This document shows positions 62,101-63,816 of a stretch of 64,000 nucleotides of DNA, one piece after another (position 1 is the first letter of the stretch; every line of letters starts with the position of its first letter). The notes under the pieces are model-generated. The model was not told the origin of the DNA. It ran no database searches and saw nothing but the letters and a program-made list of their open reading frames with translations. A program made the position numbers and the translations under genes. Source of the stretch: Aplysia californica (taxonomy: Eukaryota; Mollusca; Gastropoda; Aplysiida; Aplysiidae); contig NW_004797350.1 of the NCBI RefSeq assembly GCF_000002075.1, forward strand, positions 142,358-206,357, written 5' to 3'.

Positions 62101-63816
62101 ACACATAACCAGAAAGCAACGAGTTGATTAACGTATTAATATAAATAGAAAGAAACGACAAGAGGATGAGAGACATAAAAAGGTGATACATATCAAATAA
62201 TAACACTTATTCATTTAAATCATAACCTAAAAAGTCATTCACACTAACATTTAAAGCGGTACACAATATTACACCTCTACGCTAATCCGAACGATTTTCT
62301 TTATCGAATCAGAAAACAAACATTACACAAAAATATATAATCTACTATTCATTGATCTTACCCCAATCCACAGAGTAGCTCTTCCCCTCTGAAAAAAAGG
62401 AAACATGAATCCTCAATACTTGTGTGACTACTGTGGTCGATGCAATCAATGGATGCTGTAAGCGGTTGCTTCTTTCCATTTTTCTTAATGCAGCATATAT
62501 TTTTTGTTATAGAATTGACTTATTTAAAAGAATTGAGCACCTCATCATCCCTCATCTCCACATCATCACTTCTCTGGGTTTTTTTTTTTTACAAGCAATC
62601 TATTATTTTTATAAAGTAGGCTATATTTTGAAAAGGAGACAAAACTTTGGGAACGGAAAACAGCATTTAGAAACATGAGAAGATAAGATGAAATTAACTC
62701 TATCAGCACATTATCAGTATTGTCGAAAAGTCAAGTAAATTATGTTGTACTATAACATAGTCGATTTTAATAAATAATAAATTGTGTAATAAAAATGTGT
62801 AAGCTGTACAATTACTTGCTGTTGTCAAGAATCTTTATGATTATAACTTAAACAGACTATATTTTAAAAATCAAAAGGACCTATCCCCCCTAAAAAAATA
62901 AATAAAAGAAGACAAGCTTTACGGTACTTTACCTTTGTCATAGCAAATGTTGAAGTCCTCAACACAATACGCACTACTCCATACAGAGGTCGCCTCAAAT
63001 CCATAGTTCTTGTCCAAGAGGCACGGGGATTTAGGAGGTCTATAGCCTTTGATTTGCATGGAGTTGATGTGAAGAGAATCTTCGATGCTAACGCTCTTAC
63101 GATCTTCATTTTCACTGTCCATAGACCTCTCAATGCAGGTGTTTGACACATCTGTATAATGATAAAGCAATCAATAATTCAATTGTAGAATTGAAATATA
63201 GGTACAAAAAGTGTAGATGTTTGGTGTAAGGTATTTTAGAAAGGGTTGCCATATTGAACAATCCTCTATCACTGTGTTCAAAATGTGACTAAGGTCTGAA
63301 TTTCAAGTAGTAATGCTTGCCATTAAAGTGGTAAACAAATGAGTTCAACTCATTTAGGCATCGTTTTTCAATTTACTGTGTAGGAGTGCTGCCAGTAATG
63401 TTTCTCTCATGAAAACGCGGTTTTAAAGAATAATTCAATCATTCCACCCCACTAACAATGACTAAACAACAAGCTTGTGAGTCTACTTAATTTTGTCGGT
63501 TGGCTATGTATACAATGCCTTTCGTCTCAGGTTGTTGTTGATTTGCTTTAAAAGCTGTTCTTCACAAGTTTGCCATTCTTCATCGCATGACTGTAAACAG
63601 AAGAACATGTATAAGACCATAGAATCAACCCCACACTCCACAAATAGAAGGTTATTACAATAATTTAGGCCTACATTACACATCAGGTATTTATAACAGT
63701 CTTGTGATGAAAAAAGAAACCTTGACACGAAGTAGAAAAATAAAGCTTTGTTTGGGTTGAGAAGCAATTAGAATACAAACCATTCACAAACTGCCCTAAA
63801 TCATCCTCCGAGGCAA
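270..63816 (-). CDS. Giant modular extracellular protein: three tandem CTLD-WxxW-EGF-vWD-C8-TIL units (57 exons, open at both ends)
   Basis: Exons were called from AG/GT boundaries on the minus strand. All successive exon phases match, giving one uninterrupted frame of about 3,040 codons. Order from the N-terminus: DUF3011-like segment, CTLD1, WxxW1, degenerate EGF, vWD1, C8-TIL-TILa, CTLD2 (with insert), CTLD3, WxxW2, EGF, vWD2, C8-TIL-TILa, CTLD4, WxxW3, EGF, vWD3, mucin PTS segment, C8-TIL-TILa, two EGF exons, C-terminal region. vWD-C8-TIL arrays occur in von Willebrand factor, gel-forming mucins, zonadhesin and IgGFc-binding protein, where disulfides build secreted polymers; a secreted adhesive or mucus role is inferred. 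No signal peptide or start codon is visible, so the 5' end probably lies beyond 64000. The 3' end probably lies left of position 1, although an in-frame stop at 1457-1459 offers an alternative end. The individual modules are listed separately. Confidence 0.85.
1395..1400 (-). promoter_or_regulatory. Candidate polyadenylation signal AATAAA
   Basis: AATAAA on the minus strand, 57 nt after the in-frame TAA of the unspliced C-terminal exon. It would serve the short, intron-retaining transcript end. In AT-rich DNA such hexamers are common, so it counts only together with the stop. Confidence 0.3.
1457..1845 (-). CDS. C-terminal exon with two possible ends (spliced at 1603 or stop at 1457)
   Basis: The acceptor (tttcag) precedes 1845; the exon is in phase with the last EGF exon (DFQ-A-FPEIPANAHCCAVCN). 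It continues LICIDAESDPRPICYILPNG and WSGVCSSSSF. At 1602 there is an excellent donor, GTAAGTATGT, which makes a 243-nt, phase 1-1 exon (1603-1845) compatible with the exons at 990-1079 and 270-446. If the donor is ignored, the frame stays open for 48 more codons to TAA at 1459-1457, followed by AATAAA at 1400-1395. I favour splicing as the main form, with intron retention as a possible short form. The cysteine pattern is VWC-like only in a loose sense; I do not recognise the domain. Confidence 0.65.
1886..1983. repeat. (TG)n microsatellite
   Basis: About 98 bp of TG dinucleotides with a few interruptions, in the intron just upstream of the C-terminal exon. Confidence 0.95.
2130..2295 (-). 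repeat. Dispersed repeat R1, copy 1
   Basis: About 165 bp containing ttttaataagagttttgcc, acattaggtcata, gtgccgaagattaga and a caaaccata end. The same blocks in the same order occur at 9723-9975, 21546-21722 and, in the other orientation, 14567-14686 plus 18618-18686. The element class is not known; it may be a SINE or a LINE 3' end. Confidence 0.7.
2487..2630 (-). CDS. Calcium-type EGF exon (last EGF)
   Basis: One exon of 144 nt, phase 1 at both ends. It reads DINECSSRDPKPCGEHFGC, VNTQGSFECRCCSGYR and NQTCDRD. The calcium-binding D-I-N-E-C start and a C-x-C-C in the second half are visible. The next exon downstream is the C-terminal exon at 1845. Confidence 0.9.
3450..3575 (-). CDS. Calcium-type EGF exon (penultimate EGF)
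   Basis: One exon of 126 nt, phase 1 at both ends. It reads DIDECKLGLHDCDLNKEKC, VNIPGGFDCVCADG and GEKCV. Acceptor (ctcag) and donor (GTAAGC) are both good. It is identical in length and phase to the unit C EGF exon at 22398-22523. Confidence 0.9.
3887..4127. repeat. (TC)n then (TA)n compound microsatellite
   Basis: About 155 bp of TC-rich dinucleotides (3887-4040) followed by about 80 bp of TA (4045-4127). Long open frames across it (Ser-Leu, Ile-Tyr) are artefacts. Confidence 0.95.
4130..5634. other. Intron with nothing recognised
   Basis: AT-rich intron between the exons at 5635 and 3575. No coding signal, terminal repeat or RNA gene was seen. Confidence 0.6.
5635..7539 (-). CDS. Unit C: TIL-associated / VWC-like exon and Cys-rich exon
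   Basis: Exons 7353-7539 (187 nt) and 5635-5751 (117 nt). The first reads PGDVWRSENCRKVYTCLGGG, SPCGSNTHCVQ, ACQCKDRCFGNP and GCSEG, a classic TIL-associated segment with W, C and GGG plus an EGF-like close. The second (MRDANGTKTCYLF, EERCNCSMG and SSCNECE) is a partial EGF-like unit with C-x-C. Phases are 0 at the start and 1 at the end, feeding the EGF exon at 3450. Confidence 0.85.
5795..6220. mobile_element. MITE-like repeat, copy 1
   Basis: It starts tggtgaaatcaggcgctagt and ends near cctgacgaacacctcactcc, which is roughly the reverse complement of the start. Internal blocks (tttttctggcgcc, ccaatttcttgct, ttttaagatgataccaataac) recur in four other copies in this window. It is about 425 bp with no coding capacity, consistent with a non-autonomous DNA transposon. 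Confidence 0.7.
7984..8119. repeat. (GA)n then (GAA)n microsatellite
   Basis: GA dinucleotides grade into GAA triplets over about 135 bp inside the Harbinger-like element. Confidence 0.95.
8562..8640. repeat. (TC)n then (AC)n microsatellite
   Basis: About 40 bp of TC followed by about 38 bp of AC, also inside the Harbinger-like element. Confidence 0.95.
9723..9975 (-). repeat. Dispersed repeat R1, copy 3, partly doubled
   Basis: A full-looking copy (gcgttttatggcacttgc, gaattaggtcttata, gtgctgaagattagat, caaactacaaacaac) is followed at 9895-9975 by a second partial copy (gccaaagattaaatatg, gaggagagacaaagatg). Confidence 0.65.
10019..11850 (-). CDS. Unit C: C8-type segment and TIL domain
   Basis: Exons 11712-11850 (139 nt) and 10019-10224 (206 nt). 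The first encodes EDCENALCDPDNTEDLC and FTDCGLFRPE, a short C8, ending DKDCSQ. Its donor is taken as GTTAGT at 11711-11706; unspliced, the frame would stop at TAG there. The next exon gives LCSGANTRFGYSLIQPTC, FGCLCDQG and CVREQECGCIM, a TIL domain. The phases (1 then 2 nt) agree. A 38-bp minisatellite starts just upstream of the first exon's acceptor. Confidence 0.8.
10225..11711. other. Intron with nothing recognised
   Basis: AT-rich intron between the C8 and TIL exons of unit C. It has a short G run near 10433-10442 but no repeat family, coding or RNA signal that I can support. Confidence 0.6.
11864..11995. repeat. 38-bp minisatellite next to a splice acceptor
   Basis: About four tandem copies of a unit containing gatgcattcatct, atcattttacac and aaaatca. 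It begins about 14 nt upstream of the acceptor of exon 11712-11850, so branch point and pyrimidine tract must lie in or beside it. Confidence 0.85.
12449..13364 (-). CDS. Unit C: mucin-type Pro/Thr/Ser-rich exon with 27-bp tandem repeats
   Basis: One 916-nt exon. It begins CIPRVPPTAP, runs through a proline-rich part (PPPTQGPPINPPPPGPPP), then Thr/Ser repeats built on the nine-residue unit NVPTTTQKS (27 nt; four nearly perfect copies around 12880-13010 and more decayed ones), and ends DPCDENSRTVCDMLVQHCETKL. The region should be heavily O-glycosylated. The start (1 nt then a Cys codon) and the phase-0 end equal those of the 121-nt exons in units A and B, so this looks like the same exon enlarged by about 265 codons. 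It reads directly into C8 (ETKL-EDCENALC). Confidence 0.9.
14040..14222 (+). mobile_element. SINE-like element, 5'-truncated
   Basis: It begins ttagtatttgttagtgtttg, contains cagctgcttgcactgtatgc and tcccgggaagctgagaatg, and ends gcgctatacaaaagc with an ATT-rich tail. The same body follows a tRNA-like head at 32225-32560, so this is a truncated member of that family. Confidence 0.65.
14567..14686 (+). repeat. Dispersed repeat R1, copy 4, left part
   Basis: gtgggtggttggtgggttc, gtggtttgctcc and ttataaaaaacctct. The remainder of the same copy resumes at 18618-18686, after the LINE. Confidence 0.7.
14687..18617 (+). mobile_element. LINE (APE-type non-LTR retrotransposon), near full length, defective, with 8-bp target duplication
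   Basis: Flanking AAACCTCT at 14679-14686 and 18618-18625 marks the insertion. After a 5' leader of about 750 bp comes an AP-endonuclease: DITALQETRLAKSG, FISAYAPT, FLMGDFNARVG, QIDFIIVRKK and CDTDHLLVIAK. The reverse transcriptase has ELACGKAAGNDNIPAQVLK, PESQCGFRLNRSTMDTIF, ASVDLTKTFDTVNR and FTDDAALVAHSE (the Y/F-x-DD centre). The tail has GSETWTLYSRQEKR, LRWQGHVKRMDDNR, DVSIWEEIAEDRKTWR and a C-terminal zinc motif CKHCDRICASNIGRISH. Several stops and frameshifts (for example a stop at 15603-15605, the A run at 16637-16651, a stop at 17330-17332) make it inactive. The clade is uncertain; the tail resembles the LINE type behind CFDP2-like annotations. It lies in the intron between the mucin exon and vWD3, opposite in strand to the host gene. 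Confidence 0.9.
18618..18686 (+). repeat. Dispersed repeat R1, copy 4, right part
   Basis: cctctaattttcagctctta, cacgacctattagtgttgc and aaaactcctaatgaaac complete the R1 copy begun at 14567. Confidence 0.7.
18840..19275. mobile_element. MITE-like repeat, copy 2
   Basis: Start ggcatcgtggtgaaatcaag and end attccaccgcgtcgtgac form imperfect inverted termini. Internal blocks match copy 1, including aagctttaagatgatacc. It lies in the 6-kb intron, about 90 bp from the vWD3 exon at 19366. Confidence 0.75.
19366..21976 (-). CDS. Unit C: von Willebrand factor D domain 3, degenerate calcium loop
   Basis: Exons 21842-21976, 20417-20580, 19935-20093 and 19366-19490. It begins KCSMAGPQTPHGYLFDF and FDYDCSYILASPC, recognisable as vWD, but GDPH is replaced by Q-T-P-H. 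The beta strands APGVFIVKS and YKARITMNPFQVKL follow. At the calcium-loop position it has MMCGVCTMEPEVEGD: the C-x-x-C is kept, the Asn/Asp ligands are not. This D domain probably neither cleaves itself nor binds calcium in the usual way. It joins in phase (ETPK-CIPRV) to the mucin exon across a 6-kb intron that holds a LINE. Confidence 0.85.
20195..20275 (+). mobile_element. SINE body fragment
   Basis: ttattagtgctttagcactt, aatcagcaattttacacgcc and agctatccgagg resemble the middle of the SINE at 14040 and 32400. Confidence 0.4.
21546..21722 (-). repeat. Dispersed repeat R1, copy 5
   Basis: ttttagtaagaattctacag, acacaattaggtcatg, tgccaaagattaaatttg, agagtaacaaacac and agcaaaccaccccgg follow the common R1 order. 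It is the least disrupted copy here. Confidence 0.7.
21990..22335. repeat. Tandem repeat of about 55-65 bp
   Basis: Five to six imperfect units, each with gtgtttacattaa, cctgagagcaa and tatagacactgat. It starts directly upstream of the acceptor of exon 21842-21976 and fills most of the intron to the EGF exon at 22398. Confidence 0.85.
22398..22523 (-). CDS. Unit C: calcium-type EGF exon
   Basis: One exon of 126 nt, phase 1 at both ends. It reads DIDECALGMDDCSADTIC, INTVGGYKCKCNED and NGRCT. The D-I-D-E-C start and the aromatic residue two before C-x-C are the calcium-binding EGF signature. Its position matches the EGF exon of unit B. Confidence 0.9.
23144..25029 (-). CDS. Unit C: WxxW-type domain 3
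   Basis: Exons 24929-25029 and 23144-23324, joined in phase 0. The first reads TEWFGPFNSDKNMDDDG, where W-x-x-W has become F-G-P-F with a Trp just before it, followed by the usual acidic run. The second has LLCPNPLDVRCNIEGG, EGLLYSCDEGDACIDK and VEVKCPK, the cysteine half of the domain. A mariner copy sits in the intron between the two exons. Confidence 0.8.
23398..24469 (+). mobile_element. Mariner-family DNA transposon with broken transposase
   Basis: The ends are near-inverted (GGTCGTTCAAAAAGTTTTGC on the left; the reverse complement of the right end has GGTCGTTTCAAAAGTTTTGC), with TA beside each. The transposase on the plus strand has RCIVTGDETWVHH, VFWDCDGLIH, IVHHDNARPHTS and ELAPSDFYLFPKLKEHL: the three acidic residues of a DD34D mariner are visible. 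It is defective: no ATG at the expected start, a deletion in the DNA-binding part (about residues 30-60), a stop at about 24157 and a missing C-terminus. Length 1.07 kb against about 1.3 kb for intact members. Confidence 0.9.
26121..28413 (-). CDS. Unit C: C-type lectin-like domain 4, divergent
   Basis: Exons 28228-28413 (186 nt) and 26121-26405 (285 nt). The first half is a clear CTLD: GCVSGYTETGGICIK, KIWRQAVEACNEKGGTLVF and a second helix. The second exon begins SVYVSGKV, in the place of AFLIGG and MWVGG of CTLD1 and CTLD2, and ends SNFLCEQ, matching PFICQQ and PFICEY. The two middle cysteines of the second half are missing; that stretch is aliphatic (LVLSLLVRLG...VMVIAVPSS). One of the two canonical disulfides has therefore probably been lost. 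Sugar-binding motifs are absent. Confidence 0.7.
26434..26540 (+). mobile_element. tRNA-like SINE head
   Basis: gctctcgtggcctagaagt (A-box-like) and ttcaaaggttcggtgttc (B-box-like) at normal tRNA spacing. A related head occurs in reverse at 38868-38955. A LINE fragment follows immediately. Confidence 0.5.
26550..27857 (+). mobile_element. LINE fragment with reverse transcriptase and RNase H
   Basis: The RT part has VDLQQAFYRVCSKGLLMK, GLPQGSSLSCTLFLIIFND, TLYADDLALWQTHH and YLGVKLDQSLTMKSQV. The RNase H part has IVIFIDSLSVLQVIEN and TQWIPGHSNIPGNDRAD. The tail has QRKKQTTIFRLR. An RNase H after the RT places it in the I/Jockey-like group. It is 5'-truncated, has several stops (one near 26729) and lacks sequence between the RT and RNase H parts (near 27280). 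It ends abruptly at 27857 against a MITE-like repeat. Confidence 0.85.
27858..28178. mobile_element. MITE-like repeat, copy 3, truncated
   Basis: tttatcttgaatacaagtcg, tcacctgttttcagaggt and gagagcctgattccaccatg match copy 5 in the same orientation. The first 90 bp or so of the element are missing at the LINE junction. It ends about 50 bp from the CTLD4 exon. Confidence 0.75.
28913..29102 (-). CDS. Unit B: TIL-associated / VWC-like exon
   Basis: One exon of 190 nt starting LGESLLMPECTERVTCQ, the TIL-associated start, then PNAICKTEFP and VECAKGYDIAEDGEMC. The end is an EGF-like fragment. It closes unit B and joins in phase to CTLD4 (EMCN-R-SPQGCVSGY). Confidence 0.8.
29617..30490 (-). CDS. 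Unit B: C8 domain and TIL domain
   Basis: Exons 30331-30490 (160 nt) and 29617-29828 (212 nt). C8 is seen as YDDCIFDTCYQPEPQEALC, FAQICLSKG and DWRSDNFC. TIL follows as NCAADEVYRSDASCEPTC, GMCDEPPEEGCVCRDG and CVTPEECGCSVP, a complete ten-cysteine TIL pattern. Phases are 0 at the start, 1 between the two, 0 at the end, the same as units A and C. Confidence 0.9.
31413..34695 (-). CDS. Unit B: von Willebrand factor D domain 2 and linker
   Basis: Exons 34611-34695, 33302-33509, 32584-32909 and 31413-31533. It opens CHASGDPHFTDYNGNKFDF (GDPH present) and contains MCGLCGDCDNLKTF, the CGLCG motif with a calcium-loop-like Asp run. Exon 32584 equals two exons of units A and C fused, so an intron was lost here or gained in the others. 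The final 121-nt exon has exactly the length and phases of exon 53081-53201 in unit A and carries CTMPVAPISICTEEM and KCGIFKDEAG. The acceptor of exon 33302 lies only about 15 nt from a MITE-like repeat. Confidence 0.9.
32225..32560 (+). mobile_element. tRNA-derived SINE
   Basis: The head has ggtggtctacaggtaagc (A-box-like) and ggttgtgggtacaaatacc (B-box-like). The body has gtgggagtggatacccagc and ttgcacggcatgctttctg, with an end tgagctatataaatgc. The second half equals the SINE at 14040-14222. Confidence 0.6.
33525..33970. mobile_element. MITE-like repeat, copy 4
   Basis: gtgcaatgaaatcagaccc at the left and cagcgcctgattcgtctgc at the right are the degenerate termini; inside are gttgatttaagtcacaaaaa and caagctttaagatgatagt. 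It lies immediately upstream of the acceptor of exon 33302-33509. Confidence 0.7.
35256..35396 (-). CDS. Unit B: EGF-like exon
   Basis: One exon of 141 nt, phase 1 at both ends. It reads QNQCEELVALGATACNGG, QICQPVSN, YVCRCPHGG and DQACIS: six cysteines in EGF order including the C-x-C. It lies between WxxW2 and vWD2, as in the other units. The calcium-binding D-I-D-E-C start is absent. Confidence 0.8.
36890..37584 (-). CDS. Unit B: WxxW-type domain 2, tryptophan motif lost
   Basis: Exons 37487-37584 and 36890-37073. The second exon has the WxxW-domain cysteine half: YICDNPVDIKCRAKSEG, STITCTKSD, ISCVSG, MEVQFLCPQ. The first exon sits where the Trp motif should be but encodes a Pro/Thr/Ser-rich linker (PTTFTPPYPVPGPSS) with no Trp. 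It seems this unit kept the disulfide half and lost the mannosylation motif. The 5' half of exon 36890 and its flanking intron are present twice more upstream as decayed copies (see the repeat at 36999-37400). Confidence 0.75.
36999..37400 (-). repeat. Threefold duplication containing half of a WxxW exon
   Basis: Three tandem units of about 130-140 bp start near 36999, 37128 and 37270. Each has tggtcaccca, then a stretch matching the 5' half of exon 36890-37073, then the acceptor block (tgtaatcctggagttttaag on the plus strand). Only the first unit lies in the full exon. In the second, the frame equivalent to CRAKSEG has a stop. The third is more diverged. Exon-like calls in units 2 and 3 are pseudo-exons. 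Confidence 0.85.
38166..38344. repeat. (TCC)n, (TTC)n and poly-C tract
   Basis: About 40 bp of TCC, about 120 bp of TTC, then a run of about 15 C. The Ser/Phe open frame here is an artefact. Confidence 0.95.
38868..38955 (-). mobile_element. tRNA-like SINE head
   Basis: On the minus strand: actcttgtggtctagaggta (A-box-like) and cattcaataggtcccgggc (B-box region). It is related to the head at 26434. Confidence 0.5.
39075..42162 (-). CDS. Unit B: C-type lectin-like domain 3 (five exons, two of them micro-exons)
   Basis: Exons 42139-42162 (24 nt), 40738-40882, 40427-40459 (33 nt), 39482-39584 and 39075-39183. The domain reads NQQAALEICAELGRPLL, then EANNVFDDQLG from the 33-nt exon, DGWLDATYIAD, FLWSDGSVFTFQNW, HCLIMSRKNGLWFSARCGD and FPLCGPP. 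The W-SDGS...F-NW core and the W-C-C ending are textbook CTLD; EPN and QPD are absent. The 24-nt exon (NNNQKPY) is a linker from CTLD2 and is supported only by splice sites and phase. The 33-nt exon lengthens helix 2 and keeps phase, so skipping it would also stay in frame. Confidence 0.8.
41834..42062 (-). mobile_element. LINE 3' coding tail remnant
   Basis: The minus strand reads PPDTLKKYLKDFNINP and SIAPDELSWRAAVTVCNK. This resembles the conserved end of CFDP2-like LINE proteins (K-D-T-L-K...K-D-F-N-I...W-R-A-A-V) and the homologous tail of the LINE at 14687 (VSIWEEIAEDRKTWR). It has no splice context and lies in the intron between the CTLD3 exons at 42139 and 40882. Confidence 0.6.
42871..45554 (-). 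CDS. Unit B: C-type lectin-like domain 2 with an inserted DUF3011-like domain
   Basis: Exons 45425-45554, 44871-44944, 44137-44331, 43719-43748 (30 nt) and 42871-43077. The first half is clear: CREGYVSLGDLCYRF, DWHSAAIMCGADGAHLA and the second helix NEELGNFVQM. The usual WIG segment comes only after about 70 more residues, as MWVGGNTQVLG, followed by LGCFQALL, SNPDCQT and QPFICEY. The intervening exon 44137-44331 holds VKCRSGQTCRI and ECLGNYRLS...GNCRAVFSV, the same C-x18-C-x3-F spacing as the N-terminal exon. I read this as a lectin domain carrying a second domain in the loop between helix 2 and the WIG strand. The acceptor of exon 44137 was set at 44331 rather than 44327 because only that keeps the frame. 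Confidence 0.75.
45123..45412 (-). mobile_element. tRNA-derived SINE, complete-looking
   Basis: On the minus strand it starts ggtagtttagtgggaaggct (A box), then aggagttcgaacctcagg (B box), then a body with aaaggcacttcacacag and a 3' end tatataattgctatctatc. Length about 290 bp. Confidence 0.75.
45790..46230 (+). mobile_element. LINE 3' end with (GAT)n tail
   Basis: The plus strand gives FLNACLRKLLRIKWTDRVTN, RRRWRKIGHSQEV and, near the end, LALDRERWNVFVRC and YPDPG, the usual tail of one LINE group, ending in a GAT triplet run (46206-46229). It is 5'-truncated and frameshifted. The same tail occurs in reverse at 49090-49375. Confidence 0.75.
46280..47015. mobile_element. MITE-like repeat, copy 5, interrupted
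   Basis: Start cacgacgcggtggaatcagg and end gagagcatgattccaccacg form the inverted termini. The body matches copy 3 in the same orientation and copies 1, 2 and 4 in the opposite one. It is split by the insertion at 46462-46737. Confidence 0.8.
46462..46737 (+). mobile_element. Retroposed insertion nested in MITE-like copy 5
   Basis: The uninterrupted site in copy 3 reads cacctgttttcagaggt. Here the sequence is split after ctgttttc and resumes at tttcagaggt, a duplication of TTTC. The insert contains a (TG)n tract (46610-46676) and ends caataaagatgtatcttatc, a 3' tail typical of short LINE or SINE insertions. Confidence 0.7.
47117..47279 (-). CDS. Unit A: TIL-associated / EGF-like exon
   Basis: One exon of 163 nt. 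It starts in phase 0 with DGESLVAEPCRRTVEC, the TIL-associated (VWC-like) start seen also at 29102 (LGESLLMPEC). It continues GCSIHAQCSPDGRECVCREG and VGDGRSC, an EGF-like finish with a C-x-C. It closes unit A and joins in phase to CTLD2 (GRSC-ENDRSCREGY). Confidence 0.8.
47988..48756 (-). CDS. Unit A: C8 domain and TIL domain
   Basis: Exons 48546-48756 (211 nt) and 47988-48235 (248 nt). The first carries LLEECILDHCWETQ and QFGRCFELE, the C8 helices and cysteines, ending WREYAGC. The second continues ETICEDRPN, LIKCQPTCSNAG, SGCVCDDDF and CVPQEECEKQC, a trypsin-inhibitor-like (TIL) cysteine pattern. C8-TIL always follows vWD in zonadhesin-type proteins, as here. The intron before the C8 exon is 4.3 kb and contains the sequencing gap, so a small exon there could have been missed, but the phases match across it. 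Confidence 0.85.
49090..49375 (-). mobile_element. LINE 3' end with (CAT)n tail, second copy
   Basis: On the minus strand gagaagagtcacagaaattg, gaggctagcccaggatagg and aggtggaaagtgtttgttc match the LINE tail at 45790-46230. The ATG/GAT triplet run (49099-49207) is its 3' tail. The His-rich and Met-rich open frames across it are artefacts. Confidence 0.75.
49376..52000. other. Large intron part with nothing firmly recognised
   Basis: Part of the 4.3-kb intron between exons 53081 and 48756. A 75-codon plus-strand frame at 50698-50922 and a denser stretch to about 51650 may be a decayed element, but I see no motif that identifies it. Confidence 0.5.
52030..52305. repeat. Triplet microsatellite interrupted by an assembly gap
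   Basis: (CTC)n up to 52081, 169 N (52082-52250), then TCT/TTA triplets to about 52305. The true length is unknown. Confidence 0.95.
53081..56052 (-). CDS. Unit A: von Willebrand factor D domain 1 and linker
   Basis: Exons 55911-56052, 55102-55222, 54463-54600, 53592-53752 and 53081-53201. The domain starts CASRGDPHYMTLDGRKFDF, a canonical GDPH start, and holds the CGLCGNFDDNPRND calcium-loop motif near its end. The last exon (121 nt) starts on a Cys and carries PPVCAEAD and YCGIFDPEG, the lead into C8. The intron after 55911 appears to use a GC donor (AG|GCAAGA): only this gives the right phase and keeps the PAF-S-VNSF strand. GDPH in some mucin D domains is an autocatalytic cleavage site; whether it is used here cannot be seen. 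The exon plan matches the D domains of units B and C. Confidence 0.85.
55314..55560 (-). mobile_element. LINE 3' end fragment
   Basis: On the minus strand the end reads aaatttctttacggggatta then ataaagtatgatttattt, the 3' terminus common to several L2/CR1-like LINEs in aquatic animals. Upstream, cagcgctgcccagaggcgac belongs to the same 3' region. Confidence 0.6.
55566..55700 (+). repeat. Dispersed repeat R1, copy 6, diverged
   Basis: gtgggtggctggcgggtgc, tctggtgtggtttgctattc and attgtgctatcttaaag resemble the left part of R1. Confidence 0.5.
56121..56195. repeat. (TC)n microsatellite
   Basis: About 75 bp of TC with two interruptions, about 70 bp upstream of the vWD1 exon acceptor at 56052. 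Confidence 0.95.
56473..56637 (-). CDS. Unit A: cysteine-rich exon in the EGF position (degenerate EGF-like)
   Basis: One exon of 165 nt with the same phase at both ends as the EGF exons in units B and C, and in the same place between WxxW and vWD. It reads CANVLVRNNCEKQKRECKD, then PLCLRKPRKR and SSTCTNNG. The cysteine order resembles EGF, but the C-x-C pair in the second half is reduced to C-L-R, leaving five cysteines. By sequence alone it would not be called EGF; its position and phases suggest a decayed one. An unrelated insert that took the place cannot be excluded. Confidence 0.6.
57112..58100 (-). CDS. Unit A: WxxW (CysD-like mucin) domain 1
   Basis: Exons 57985-58100 and 57112-57319. 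The first encodes DVFWSPWINLDKREGG, an intact W-S-P-W motif followed by the acidic stretch typical of the domain. The second encodes LCRRPLGMECRD, GYSCERNKISC and CPDFEVRFEC, the conserved cysteine framework of the second half. WxxW/CysD domains occur in MUC2 and MUC5AC, where they help mucin packing and the first Trp can be C-mannosylated. Splitting the domain over two exons with a phase-0 junction recurs in the other two units. It is followed in frame by the degenerate EGF exon at 56473. Confidence 0.8.
58101..59176. other. Intron with nothing recognised
   Basis: AT-rich intron between the CTLD1 and WxxW1 exons. No repeat family or coding signal was seen. Confidence 0.55.
59177..62388 (-). 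CDS. Unit A: C-type lectin-like domain 1 (five exons)
   Basis: Exons 62362-62388 (27 nt), 61122-61188, 60165-60274, 59588-59741 and 59177-59319. The fold can be followed through VSCKKPFKP...GLCLL, ADAATKCSSVGGRLLLL (helix 1, Cys and GG-L), AFLIGG (the usual WIG position), then LCLGLDF, LMSCERN and PFICQQ for the last conserved cysteines. No QPD or EPN sugar-binding tripeptide is present and the WND position is not conserved, so classical Ca-dependent sugar binding is not supported. All junctions are in phase; the last exon joins to the WxxW exon as ICQQ-VAEDD. The donor of exon 59177 (GTTTCT) is weak but phase and domain support it. Confidence 0.8.
60275..62361. other. Intron stretches around a 67-nt exon, nothing else recognised
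   Basis: Apart from exon 61122-61188 this stretch shows no coding signal, repeat family or RNA gene that I can support. Confidence 0.5.
62933..63816 (-). CDS. Unit A, N-terminal exons: DUF3011-like cysteine segment
   Basis: Exons 63781-63816 (36 nt) and 62933-63151 (219 nt). The small exon encodes VASEDDLGQFVN and joins in phase to DVSNTCIERSM. The larger exon carries SPCLLDKNYGF followed by VWSSAYCVEDFNICY. Its spacing C-x18-C-x3-F, with an aromatic five residues before the second Cys, matches what I recall of the DUF3011 signature (ending GCRAEF) and matches a second copy at 44137-44331. The family assignment is from memory and tentative. The 36-nt exon has a weak donor (GTTTGT), so it is less sure than the 219-nt exon. 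No start codon or signal peptide is seen, so upstream exons are expected beyond 64000. Confidence 0.6.

Noticed and set aside
63504-63600. Exon-like minus-strand frame with acceptor tttacag and CDEEWQTCEEQLLK
   Set aside because: It starts in phase 0, its only donor (GTATAC) leaves 2 nt, and neither fits the exons at 63781 or 63151. Those two join to each other in phase without it.
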